Shown here: in pieces, positions 10,216 through 21,820 of the stretch
Position numbering within the stretch: position 1 is the stretch's first letter
Layout: every line of letters starts with the position of its first letter
Origin: Bretschneidera sinensis
Taxonomy: Eukaryota > Streptophyta > Magnoliopsida > Brassicales > Akaniaceae
Direction of reading: 5' to 3'
Length of the DNA stretch: 64,000 nt
Assembly: GCA_023935145.1 (NCBI GenBank)
Contig: CM043702.1
Location: 76,068,820 to 76,132,819 of the forward strand
The notes under the pieces: model-generated
The model's database searches: none
Told to the model about the DNA's origin: nothing
Seen by the model: only the letters and a program-made list of their open reading frames with translations
Position numbers and translations under genes: made by a program

Positions 10216-11709
10216 ATGGGTGCTACATAAATCAAGGGATCTTCTCTGCCAGATGGGTTCAAATTTCGGCATTGAGAAGTTTGATGGAAAGAGAGATTTT
10301 ACCCTTTAGAAGCAGAAGATCAAGTCGGTTCTAGTGCAACAGAAAGTGGACTTGGCTATTGGAGAAGATGATGCTTTTCCAGCAAGTGTCACCGAGGACC
10401 AGCGAAATGAAACGAAGAAGATGGCATACAGCACCATCTTCTTGCACAAGTCAGATAATGTCACAAGGGAGTGCAGAGACTCGGAAGATCTAACTGCAAT
10501 ATGGAAGAAACTAGATGAGTTGTTTCTTGCCAAGACTCTTCCGGATAGGAAGTATCTTCGTAAATGAATATTTGCTTTTAAATTTGATCTTAATAAAGAG
10601 TTGCAAGATAATCTTGATGCCAAGATAAGGAGTGCATTAAGTGGAAGAAGGTTGTTCATTAAAAGAAAGCCAGCAACTTGGTATGGCAGCAACCATGGCT
10701 ACTACCGGGACAAAGGTAGATGAGAGAGCCATGGGAGAGAGCACTCTAAACCAAGATTTGGAGGGAAGAGTTGCTACTACTGCCAGAATGAGGGCCATAT
10801 CAAGAAAGATTGCAAGAAGATGATAAGGGATAGAGGAGGAAGCCATACCAAGAATGGAGAGGCTTCGGTTGCCAAGACAGAACAACAAGATGATGATGTT
10901 CTTGTTGTGTGCTCAAGTGTGAGCAAGGGGCAAGAAGGCAGTGGGAAATGGATCTTGGATTCCGGGTGCACTCATCACATGTGCCCTCACCGGAGTTGGT
11001 TCAAGAATTTGAAAGAAACCAATGATGAAAAGGTTTTCTTGGGGAATGATATTTCTTACTAAGTGAGAGGCACGGGAAACATCCAGGTGAGGATGTTTGA
11101 TGGAATGACAAGGCTGCTGGAGAATGTGAGGTATCTCCTGGATTTGAGGAGGAATTTGATCTAATTGGGGTAGCTGGATTCCATGGGATACACATGCAAG
11201 ATAGAGGGAGGAAAGATCAAAGTAGCCAAAGGATCTTTGGTAGTGATCAAAATAGCAATGAAGGATGGACTCTATGAGATGATCGAAGAGACAAAAATCA
11301 ATGATCAAGCAGCAAGCTTGATGGCTGAGATGGAGAAGACAACCCTTTGGCACACTCACTTGGGACATGTGAGTGAAGAGGGCCTGCAAGTTCTCTGCAA
11401 GGAAGGCCTACTTGGTGGAAACAAAGTAGAGAACTTGATTTCTACGAATGTTGTGTTCTTGAGAAGCAACATCAAGTCAGCTTCAACATCGGAGTGCACA
11501 AGTCTAAGGGCATTCTTGAATATATTAATACGGACCTTTGGGGACCAGCAATGACACCAACACAGGGAGGTAACATTTACTTTCTATCTTTAATTGATGA
11601 TTATTCAAGAAAGGTTTGGGTTTATTTGGTTAACAATAAATCAAATGATTTGAATAAATTAGTGGTGTGGAAAGGGCTGGTAGAGACTCAAATAGGTAGA
11701 CAAAGGTAA
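10216..11709 (+). pseudogene. B gag-pol remnant with internal deletions
   Basis: Gag N-terminus (start region with a TAA four codons in) runs to about 10618, where about 0.39 kb of gag is missing relative to A and D. It then covers the knuckle region, protease DSGCTHHMCPH (about 10960-10990), pre-integrase and the first part of the integrase core (DLWGPAMTPTQGG, IDDYSRKVW). Reading ends at ETQIG, where sequence jumps straight to the polypurine tract. The rest of integrase, RT and RNase H are absent. Stops occur at 10566, 11060 and 11163. Confidence 0.82.
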
Positions 11710-11713
11710 AAAT

Positions 11714-11975
11714 TATTGGTATTTGTCTAAGGTTTAAACATATCTAAACATGGTTCAAAGATGGTTAAAGTCTAAAAAAAGGTTGGAAGATTAAAATACA
11801 GCATGTTAAAGGAGTGCACACATGTGTGTGCATCCATTTGGGTGTGTGTGCACAGCCCTAAACAGCAAAGCAAAGTAGTGCGCACTACTATGTGAAGGGT
11901 AATATCAGTGTGCGCCTCACCTCCCCTTCACCAGCGCCTCACCGCCTAGCAAGGAAGCAGCTTAGAGAAGGGCAG
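11714..11975 (+). repeat. B 3' LTR, left part
   Basis: Starts tattgg (TG to TA change) and follows the B 5' LTR until C inserts after 11975. The rest of this LTR is at 18281-19023. Confidence 0.88.
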
Positions 11976-13271
11976 TGATTACACCCAAAGAGTAATGCGG
12001 TAGTTGTAGTACAGCTTTGGGGTGTCGATTCCACAGGGAAACAAGATAACTACAAGAGAAGGTGTGAACCTTAACACAGACGATAAAGATCAAGTGAGAG
12101 AATAAAGTATTGTGTGAAAATTGTGTAGATAATATAATGGCGGCAACAAGGGTTCGAGAATCCTCCCTAGATTTGTTGGGTTTTTCCAGTCTCAATTCAG
12201 TTGTCTTTATCTTGATTACAAGTTTCACATCCCAAACAAGCAATTGGCAAATATTCAATTAAGCACATATATAAACCCTAATGTAATTGTTATGAAATAC
12301 TTTTTATTTTCAAGCACACATGACCTAACTTATAGATTATCAAGAAACGACAATATATCATGATGACAATACTACAGTAATAGACAAATCTATAAGAGAA
12401 ATCTACCGGACTCAATCACACCTCAACAACATTACATAAGAAGAGCATAACTAGACTTATATGGGGGAGAAAAATGCAATCAACGGATTAAGGGGAAATC
12501 TTCTAATTAAATTGAAAAGTAAATCATAATAATGTTTAACGATAAATCCATATTACAACTTAACTAATAAAGGAATTAAAGAACAACAAAACCTAGGGAT
12601 TCATCCCTTCGCCTTGCTTAGAGATTAGTCGGCCATGGGGGAGAGTGTGGCAGCCTCCCTTGAGTTTTTCGGCCTTCTATCTATTTTTCTGAATGTTTAA
12701 TTACAAACCCTAAGTGGTCTATTTATAGTTTACAAGGCCTAAGGGTGTTTTAGGGTTTGAACAAATCATTAAAGACCTAATTAGGGCCTAACTCGGAGAA
12801 CAGGGTCTGTGCCAGCGCCACAACTTGGCTTTTGTCAGGCTTCTTTTTTGTGCTGTGGGGTGCACCTCAGCTTCATCTAGGGTGCGCCTCAGCCCTTCAG
12901 GGCACACCTCAGCTTGATCCAAGGTGCACCTTAACTTGATGGATCTTTGAGGTTTCTTTTGGGCTTCCTTCTGAAGGGTGCGCCCCAGCTCCATCCAGGG
13001 TGCACCTTGACCTGATTGGTAGAGGTCTTCTTTGTTTTATCCTTCCACAATCATGGCTCCACTCCAGTATGCATTGAATTATCTTGCTTCAAGCAACAAT
13101 TGCTTTTCCATCTCTTTTAACTCAAGATACCTGAAAATGCACCGAAATAAGTTAATGCTCCGAGAATACCACTTTAGAGTTGTTAACAAATAAAAATGCA
13201 ATTAAAACCTAAATTAACCCTAAAATACTAACAAATAAGTAATATTAAGATACATTTTATGGCTCTCATCA
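11976..13271 (-). repeat. C 3' LTR
   Basis: 1296 bp. Minus-strand TATA (aactataaataga) lies at about 12718-12731. Upstream of it (about 12800-13010) is a block with repeated ggtgcgcctcagc-like words. Confidence 0.88.
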
Positions 13272-14965
13272 CAACCCCCAACTAGCTTATTGCTAGTCCC
13301 TAGCAATTCAAGCGAAAACAAGAGATGAATTCTACGGTGGGAATCAAAACAAAATAAAGCAATGTTAGTGTTAAACCAAGAGTAATTTCACTTTTGTCTC
13401 AAAAATTGCACATAACACACGACACATAGAATCATTAAATTTCACCCAAGTCCAAAAATAATATAAACATCAATCTTAAAATTGTTATCGACTCTTAACA
13501 TCTATCTTACCACAATCCATTAATCCAAACACCTGGATGATTTTATGCACAACATTCATGAATACAAGTCTTGGCCTCTAAAAACATAACAAATTGTGTG
13601 ACATCAATCACATAAACAAGCTCTATAGGCTTACTTTTCAAATCATTCTCTACTATTGTAGAAAAAATCACACTACATTAGATCAATAGGTCTTTACTAA
13701 GCTTGTAACGTTAGGCTAAGGTAAAGGTTAAGAAAGAACGGGAAGGATTCAACAAGTAAAAGAACTTAATCTCTTAGTTTTGAACACAACTCTTTAAGCA
13801 CTGGATAACCTTACCTCAATACCCAACTCTTCCAACCATTTTCCGAGCATTTCTTTCAACAAATCATTATTTTTTTTATAAGAGCATATCTTCGATAAGT
13901 CATCACTTTTCCTTTCTTTTCTTCTTTCTTTACCATTCTTCACTTTTTCTTTTCTTTTCTATTTTGGCATAAGACCATTCACCTCCTCTTTCATTCTTTT
14001 CTTTTCCACAACCCCCAACTTATCTCTTTTAATATACTTGGGTTATGGCAGTAATATTTTTTCATATTTTCCATCTTTACTCCTCTTAAGTGCTTCTTAG
14101 CAAATGTGTACAACTAAGTTCTTTTAAAAGAAGGGTAAGGATAAAATATTTTTAGGCTCATAAGGGTAAGTAAATGGGTTATCGAAAGAAATAAGGCTCA
14201 AATTCTTTAAAAGCTCAAACAGGTGACTAGCGATAAATATAGCAATGGTAAGTTTGAAAGGGTCAAACGGTTCAAAAATGGCCTATATCATATCCTAAGT
14301 AGTATGCATTCTAGAAATTTTCCTCAAGTGATTATCAAATAATTTCTAGAGCTTGTTGAGACCACAAAAGTATTCACAAAACAATCACACATAAAACTTC
14401 TCTAAATGTTTTAGACTAATCATACATTCTTACCACAAACTAGAGTCTCTAACCAAATGAAGATTGATGCTTAAATTAATTTCAAACCGAAGAAAGATTT
14501 AACTTCTTCTAAATGCTATATGCTATCTCAATTAATTTTATATCATTGATATATGAATTAACTCTAAGGCTAACACCAAGGATGCTAGAAATAAACAAAA
14601 AGGAAAATGACACCAAGCAGTTCAATCGAAAAAGAAAAAAAATGTATGGAAATAAAGAATATGAAAACAAAGAGATGCGTTTCTTCCACCCCCTAACTTA
14701 AAAATTGCATTGACCTTAATATAAAAGAAAGAGTAAAGGAAACTCCCTTTGTATCCAAAGGTGCACAGAAGCTGAAAATTGTGCTCCACCATTTGAACTG
14801 CTTCGTATATTTTTCCCTGAAAAAGAAATACGAAAGTAAAACTGGAAAACAGCAAAATAATGATAATAAATTAGAAAAAGAAATATGAAAAACAGTAAAA
14901 ATAAAAGGATATGTTGTGGGTTGCCTCCTATGAGCGCTAAGTTTTACGTCTTCAGCCAGACACTC
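13272..14965 (-). other. C 3' non-coding region
   Basis: About 1.7 kb without credible coding. The minus-strand purine run agttgggggttg next to the LTR is the polypurine tract. The cccccaactagcttattgctag context recurs in G (56845-56880), which supports kinship. Pyrimidine-rich tracts lie at 13860-14010. Confidence 0.7.
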
Positions 14966-16713
14966 TTATTCCCTCCTAAAAAAACATAGGTTGAATGCAC
15001 CAGCCATTGCTTCACTGCCAAATTCAGTGTTTATATGCTTTGGATAGGCCTCAAGGATGTCATCAGTAACATCTGCAAATTTTGGCTCGACATATGCTCT
15101 TGTGAAGCCATGGGTGAGGGTGGACTCCAAAGGATTAAAGTGTTGGACCTTTTCCATGAATGAGTCCATCATGTATGCTTGGCGGCTTTCGTCCACATCC
15201 TCTGATTTTTTCGTTGTTGGGATGTGTAATAACTTACCACTTACTGTCTCAATGGCATTCACCTCCTTCACATTCTGTTGCACCAAGTGATGACCATGAG
15301 ATATGGACTGAGCTTGAGAAGGGAACTTACCTCGCTCAGTCACACTCAAGTAGCTCATTAACTTGGACACTTGGCTCTTTATCTCTTTATGTTCTTCAAC
15401 AACCTGCACAATTAAAGATTCAAGCCTTTGATTAGTGTTTCCCTATGTTTCAATAAAAGTATGTAAAGTGTCTTCTAAAGAACTCCTAGAAGACACGGGT
15501 GCATGATATGGTTCAAGATATGGTGCAGGAGGTTGTGCAAGCTGCTAGCTTTCAGACTTCCAGCTGAAATTGGGGTGATTTCACCATCCCGGATTATAAG
15601 TATCAGAGAAGGGTGTCAAAGGCTTCTTGTACATGCCTAAAACATTACATTGTTCCTTATACATCCCTCTCATCTCAGCAAATGTGGGACACTCTTGGGC
15701 GAGATGATCTACCCCGCCACACACAAAACATGGTTCAAAAGATTTTGCATGATTAACCACGTGTGTTGGCTTTAAGCTCTTAGTCTTTAATACCTCTAGT
15801 TCCCTAGTGAGCATCTCGACTTTGGCCTTAAGGTTATCCTTTTCCCTAAGATGGTAAATTCCACCACCATTTGGGTTCCCTATAGGTTGTGACCTATTTG
15901 TGCTTTCAGTAGCACTAGGTCCAGTCCAAGTGTGATATTTTTCAGCAAGCTCATTGAGGTACTCTATGGCCTCATCAGGATCTTTCTCCAAAATTCACCA
16001 TTACACATCATCTCTATGAATTGGTGCTCTCTATATGTAAGTCCCTCATAAAAATAGCTCACCAAGCACCAATTCTCATACCCATGGTGAGGACACATAC
16101 TCAACAACTCCTTAAATCTCTCCCAAGACTGATACAAAGTCTCGTTGTCCTTTTGTGCAAAGGTGGAGATTTGTCTTTTTAAAGCATTGGTCTTATGTTG
16201 GGGAAAATATTTATTAAAAAAAATTTGAGTCATCTCAGTCCACGACCCAATGGATCATGGTCTTAGTGAGTATAGCCAACTCTTAGCTCTATCCTTCAAA
16301 GCGAAAGGAAAGAACTTAAGCCTCACAATGTCATCGGTTTCATCTTGACTATGAAAAGTCGCGACTACTTCCTCAAACTCTCTAATGTGCACATATGGGT
16401 TTTCATTATCTAAGCCATGAAATGTAAGGAGTAACTGAATCATCCCTGGTTTAAGATCTAATTGGCGAGTATTGGCTGGAAACATGATACATGATGGTGT
16501 GGCTGTGCGTGTAGGGTGGAGGTAATCCTGAAGTGTCCTAGCAACATTCCCATTAAGGTTATTGGCTTTGTTAACAAAATCCTCTAAATTCTCACTTGAT
16601 TTTCCACTATTTGTTGATCTAGGTGAGGTTTCACTATCAGACTCGGAAGGAGAGGGTAATTCTAGTTCGGGCCCTCTAATGAATCTACCTCGCAAATCTC
16701 TCGGTCTAAGCAT
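14966..16713 (-). pseudogene. C gag: Ty3/gypsy retrotransposon Gag plus relic of PR-RT linker
   Basis: From 16713: a Gag N-terminus, DDIVRLKFFPFALKDRAKSW, one TGA (16252-16254), then the Gag core (TQIFFNKYFPQHKTNALKRQ, CPHHGYENW, YFYEGLTYREHQFIEMMCNG). After a frameshift near 15990 come KYHTWTGPSATES and a CCHC knuckle CFVCGGVDHLAQEC (about 15710). Then a proline-rich stretch, and at 15409-14966 a segment ending in THGFTRAYVEPKFADVTDD. That last motif in G (60028-60255) lies between protease and RT, so protease has been deleted. The TGA replaces a CGA or AGA codon. It is decayed, with one stop and one shift in the core. Confidence 0.82.
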
Positions 16714-16984
16714 GCACCAAATGAATCAGAGAGGAAATAAATAAAACAGAATAATAATAAATAAATAAATCAAAAAATCAAAACTTAGAAAAAAGAACAA
16801 TAATAAAAAAATACTATAAAAAGAAAGAAGGAAAAAAAATAATGCAGCAAGCTAAAAGAAGGAACGAAGTTACCGCTTTTACAAATTGCTGAAAGAAAAA
16901 CTATCTACAAATCTTCTACCGTCTTGTCTTAGAGTTGACAATCTTCTTTGTAAAGCGCGTTTCCCCAGCAACAGTGCCAAAATT

Positions 16985-18280
16985 TGATTATGCCCAAAGA
17001 GTAACGCGGTAGTTGTAGTACAGCTTTGGGGTGTCGATTCCACAGGGAAACAAGATAACTACAAGAGGAGGTGTGAACCTTAACACAGACGATAAAGATC
17101 AAGTGAGAGAATAAAGTATTGTGTGAAAATTGTGTAGATAATATAATGGAGGCAACAAGGGTCTGGGAATCCTCCCTAGGTTTTTTGCCTTATTCCTGTC
17201 TCAATTCAGTTGTCTTTATCTCGATTGCAAGTTTCACATCCCAAACAAGCAATCGGCAAATATTCAATTAAGAACATATATAAACCCTAATGTAATTGTT
17301 ATGAAATACTTTTTACTTTCAAGCACACATGACCTAACTTATAGATTATTAAGAAATGACAATATATCATGATGAAAATACTACAGTAATGGACAAATCT
17401 ATAAGAGAAATCTACCAGACTCAATCACACCTCAACAACATCACATAAGAAGAGCATGACTGGACTTATATGAGGGAGAAAGATGCAATCACCAGATTAA
17501 GGGGAAATCTTCTAATTAAATTGAAAAGTAAATCATAATAATGTTTAATGATAAATCCGTATTACAACTGAACTAATAAAGGAATTAAAGAACAACAAAA
17601 CCTAGGGATTCATCCCTTCGCCTTGCTTAGAGATTAGTCGGCCATGGGTGAGAGTGTGGCAGCCTCCCTTGAGCTTTTTGGCCTTCTATCTATTTTTATG
17701 AATGTTTAGTTACAAACCCTAAGTGGTCTATTTATAGTGTACAAGGCCTAAGGGTGTTTTAGGGCTTGAACAAATCATTAAAGACCTAATTAGGGCTTAA
17801 CTCGGAGAACAGGGTCTGTGCGCGCGCTGCACCTTGGCTTTTGTCAGGCTTCTTGTTTATGCTGTGGGGTGCAACTCAGCTTCATCCAGGGTGTGCCTAA
17901 GCCTTTCAGGGCATACCTCAGCTTGATCCAAGGTGCACCTTGACCTGATGGATCTTTGAGGTTTCTTTTGGGCTTCCTTCTGAAAGGTGCACCCCAGCTC
18001 CATCCAGGGTGCACCTTGACCTGATTAGTAGAGGTCTTCTTTGTTTTATCCTTCTGTAATCATGATTCTACTCCAGTATGCATCGAATCATCTTGCTTCA
18101 AGCAACAATCACTTTTCCATCTCTTTTAACTCAAGATACCTGAAAATGCACCGAAATAAGTTAATGCTTCGAGAATACCACTTTAGAGTTGTTAACAAAT
18201 AAAAATGCAATTAAAACCTAAATCAACCCTAAAATACTAACAAATAAGTAAGATTAAGATGCATTTTATGGCTCTCATCA
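16985..18280 (-). repeat. C 5' LTR
   Basis: 1296 bp, with TATA at about 17727-17740 on the minus strand and the GC-rich repeat block at about 17815-18025. It differs from its partner by scattered substitutions, most of them in two short clusters. Confidence 0.88.
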
Positions 18281-19023
18281 AGCAGCACCGCACCGCCCCT
18301 TCACCAGCATTGCACCGCCTAGAATGTGGTGCAAAAGAGCTTTGCCTAATGCCTCACCGCCCCCTGTTCAGCACCTAGGCGCTAGGCAAATTGATGCACA
18401 CATGGACAACTTGTTTAAACCTCCTCTTAGGTGCGTGGATGCAAGGTTAAAATGCAGAACACCACTTAAGATTGATGGAGGGCCATGGTTAAGTGGTCAT
18501 CAAGATCTAAGGGTGGAGATTGACTCTCAAGAATGGACAAGAAGTAGGTGCACTATATAAGGGGTTACCTAGCTTCATTATCAACAATAATAATAATGAC
18601 AAGTTTATGACATACTTTGAGATCAATTGTAAAGAATGACATATAAGAGAGAATTGTGTAAGAGTGCAAAGACACAAACACAAGAGGGACTCATTGTAGT
18701 GAGGCTGATTGTAAAGAGAGAGGAGTCTAGATTAGATAGAGAGCATTGTTAGTTCTTATCTTCTTCCTTTCTTCTCTTCTTGGTTTCTTCAAGAACTTGA
18801 GGTTTCTTGAAGAGGGTTACTGTAATTGTAAAGAACCATTGATTTAGTGCAGAGAATTCAGGGGAACTCACGGGGATGTAGGCTATTGCCGAACCTCAAT
18901 AACAAATCGCTTGTCTTCTTTTCTTTCTTGCTTTCAATTGCTGTATTTCTTTCTACAAGTCATTCTAGACTTGGGTGTTTGGAAGATCACCACTTGGGCA
19001 TCTTGTCAAGGTGATTTCCAACA
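18281..19023 (+). repeat. B 3' LTR, right part
   Basis: Continues the B LTR interrupted at 11975. TATA is at 18554-18560, hairpin at 18787-18812, and it ends ttccaaca at 19023. Confidence 0.88.
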
Positions 19024-20803
19024 AATTGGATGCTTTGAATAAATTTGTGGTGTGGAAAAAGTTGCTGGAGACTCAAACGAGCAGGGTAGTTAAGGTGTTA
19101 AGAACAGACAATAGCTTAGAATTTTTTAATATGGATTTTGATAAATTCTGTGAATTAAATGGCATTCTAAGACATAAAATGGTTGTGAAAACCCCTCAGC
19201 GAAATGGAATTACTGAGAGGATGAATAGAACCCTTATGGAAAATGTTAGGTGCATGTTGATTAGGTCCGGTTTACCAAAATATTTTTGGGGGGAAGTTGT
19301 GTCTACAGCTACATACTTGGTTAATAGATCACACTCTAAGGCTTTAGATCTTAAGACTCCCATAGAGATTTGGAGTGGAAAACCCCCTGAGTTGGACAAC
19401 CTTAGGACTTTAAGGTATGCTGCACATGCACAACAAAAGGATGATAGACTTATCCCAAGGTCTAGAAAATGTGTGTTTCTAGGATATAAAGAATGGACTA
19501 AGGGGTATAGGTTGTGGTCCTTGGAAAAAGAAGGATTGAAACTCATAATAAGTAGGGATCTTATTTTTAATGAATTATTATCTCCCTACTAGGAGAAAAC
19601 TAACCCTACATGGGATAGTGAACAAACCAGTTTGGTATTTGTGGAGCATAGCATCAAGGAAAAATCAGTTCAGGTAGAGCAAGGAAAGCAAGAGGGTTCG
19701 GACCAGGTAGAGCCCATTGAAGAATGCCAAGCTCAAGACACTTATGAGGAGGCTGAACTAGAAGGAGATGATGCAGCAAGTCAGAATGACTATCAACTCA
19801 CAAGGGACCAGGAAAGAAGGCTGGTCAGATCATCTTCAAGATATGGGTTTGCGGATGCTATTGTAGCAGCTCCTTGGATAGAAGGAGGGATAGGTGAACA
19901 AGAGACTTACATTAATGATGTAAGGATTCACCAAGATGGAAGCTAGTTATGGAGGAAGAAATAGATTCTTTGAGGAAGAACAACTTCTGGGAATTGGTGC
20001 AAATTCTTGGAAAACAGAGAGTTGTGGATTGTAAGTGGACTTACAAGATCAAATAAGGGTACCCTCCAGGGGATAAAGTCTGGAACAAGACTAGGCTGGT
20101 GGCGAAGGGGTTCATGCAAAAAAGAGGCATAGGTTTCACAAAAACCTTCTCACCTGGACACAAGGTGGAGGAAGTGGTGAGTATCCTCATCTATGCTAAT
20201 GATATGTTGTGGGTTGAGAACAACAGGGAGAGGATGGAAAGCTTGACATCTCAACTCAGTGAGGAGTTCGAGAAGAAGGATCTTGGCCTTGTACAAAAGA
20301 TCCTTGGGATGAGTATAATCCAAGAAAAAGAGAGAAACAGGTTAAGGGTTTCTCGGGCAATTAGTGTTCTCAGCAAAATTGTGAGTAATCCCGAAAATGA
20401 GCATTGGCTTGGGATGAAGTGGTTACTGAGGTACTTGAAGGCTCAATGGCAACTGGTGGTAGCACTCTTAATAACTGGGGCAGAATACATAGCAGCTATA
20501 GAAGCCATAAAGGAGGCTAGGTGGTGCAAAGAGTTGTTGGATGAGTGGATGGTCCTAAAAGAGCAGGTAGTGGTGTCTTCGGATAGCCAAAGTGTGTGGC
20601 ACTTATGGAGGAATCCAGTGTTCCATGAGAGGATAAAGCACATGGATGTTTGGTATCATTTCTTTCGAAAAAAAGTTACAGAAGAATGCATTCATGTGGA
20701 CAAGATAGCCACGGAAGAAAGTCCTACAGATTTAGGCACCAAAGGTCTACCCCTAAGAAGGTTCAATCATTTCCTTGAACTTCTTAAGATTGAAGTCAGT
20801 TAA
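19024..20803 (+). pseudogene. A integrase C-part, RT and RNase H with large deletions
   Basis: Resumes A at [16 protein letters not shown]. The integrase core keeps the second Asp (LRTDNS) and third-acid context (QRNGITERMN), and continues through YFWGEVVSTATYLVNRSH and KCVFLGYKEWTKGY to a TAG at 19590. Then come a linker and the RT N-terminus, broken at 19946. From 20099 a 234-codon open stretch runs to the TAA at 20801, but compared with D it lacks three blocks: RT fingers/palm before ILIYANDM, RT thumb to connection before RAISVLSK, and part of RNase H before WQLVVAL. The catalytic YVDD is YAND. Final motifs are SDSQSVWHL and HMDVWYHFFRKK. Confidence 0.85.
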
Positions 20804-20867
20804 ATGATGCCTTAAGATAAGTTTAGATACTGAGTTCTCTGCACAATGGCTTCGGGTTTAATCTCTT

Positions 20868-20883
20868 AGAAAAAGGTAGAGAT
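20868..20883 (+). promoter_or_regulatory. Polypurine tract of A
   Basis: agaaaaaggtagagat lies directly before the 3' LTR TGTTGG. The same core, aaaggtagagat, precedes the D LTR on its strand (about 32787-32802). Confidence 0.75.
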
Positions 20884-21820
20884 TGTTGGTATTTGTCAAA
20901 GGATTAAACGGTTGCCAGAATGGAGTAAAATCAAGCTCAAGGTATAAGTGTTCGCCGCACCTTGGAGGTGTGCGCCTCAGCGCATAACAAGACAAAAAGG
21001 GAGTAGCACCAGGCTAGGCCACGGCCCTACTCTTTCCAAGCCATGGTGCCCAGCATGGAGGCAGCCTGGAGGAGGTGTGCACCGCAGCTCAGCCTCCCCC
21101 AGGCCGCGGCTCCCAGAAAGGTGACAAGAGTAGATGTTTCAGCCCTGCCTTGAGCCACGGCCTGCCCTGTTTTGGGCTGCAGCTTGAAGGCACGCATGGT
21201 CCATTTGATTCAGCTTTTTGTTAGGTGCGTGAGGTATGTTCAAAATGCACATCATCACTTAGGATTGATGGAGGGCTAAGGTTGATTGGTCCTCAAGATC
21301 TAAGGGTAGATATTGACCCTCAAGATTGGTCAAGAAGTTGATGCACTATATAAAGGGTCACCTAGCTTCAAGGAGAGGTGTGTCAATGTGATAAAAGTGT
21401 ATGAAACACAAGTGTGACATGTGAATGAGAGTTGTGTTAGAGTGCAAAGACACTAAACACAGGAGAGATCTCATTGTAGAGAGGCTGGTTGTATAAAGAG
21501 AGAAGTAGTATAGATTGTGGGTAGAGTGCTTTTGTAATAGTTTTATCACTTTCTTTCTTCTCTTCTTGGTTCTTCAAGAACTTGGGTTTCTTGAAGAGGT
21601 GTTGCAGATTGTAAAGAACTCCATTGATAAGATAGTGTAAAGGGCTCGGAGGAGCTCACGGGGACGTAGGAATATTGCTGAACCTTGGTAACAAATTTCT
21701 TGTGTTCTTTTCTTTCTTGCTTTAATTGATTGCTGTCTATTTTCTTTATACAAGTGATTATAGACTTGGGTGTTTGGAAGATCACCTCCTGGGCATCATC
21801 CAAAGTGGTTTCCCAATAAC
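20884..21820 (+). repeat. A 3' LTR
   Basis: Matches 6216-7151 with many substitutions, densest in the GC-rich block (about 20940-21210). TATA at 21347-21354, hairpin at 21572-21596 with a perfect 9-bp stem. Confidence 0.88.

Larger units (their letters stand above)
11976..18280 (-). mobile_element. C: gag-only gypsy element (TR-GAG type, Athila/Tat-related) nested in B 3' LTR
   Basis: LTRs at 11976-13271 and 16985-18280 are both exactly 1296 bp, tgatta to tcatca. TSDs are ggcag (11971-11975) and agcag (18281-18285), one mismatch. PBS is at 16963-16979 (minus-strand tggcactgttgctgggg, a degenerate tRNA-Asp type). The polypurine tract lies next to 13272. The 3.7-kb interior encodes Gag and a short linker, with no protease, RT or integrase. 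Known: plant non-autonomous elements with only Gag have been described as TR-GAGs. Confidence 0.88.
9005..19023 (+). mobile_element. B: deleted Tork-like copia element nested in the A integrase gene
   Basis: LTRs at 9005-10003 and 11714-19023, the latter split by C. TSDs are aatcg (9000-9004) and aattg (19024-19028), one mismatch. PBS tggtatcagagc is at 10005-10016. The polypurine tract caaaggtaaaaat immediately precedes 11714. The internal region is only about 1.7 kb because of two large deletions relative to D, so B cannot be autonomous. Confidence 0.88.
6216..21820 (+). mobile_element. A: Tork-like Ty1/copia retrotransposon inserted in the E1 RT gene
   Basis: Seen: LTRs at 6216-7151 and 20884-21820 (both start TGTTGGTATTT), PBS at 7153, polypurine tract at about 20868-20883, and 5-bp duplication atata at 6211-6215 and 21821-21825. 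Two bases at the right end (21819-21820) are ambiguous. The E1 RT reading resumes on each side, which proves the insertion. Its coding region is split by B at 9004/19024 and shortened by deletions. The LTRs differ visibly from each other, so it is much older than D. Confidence 0.9.
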
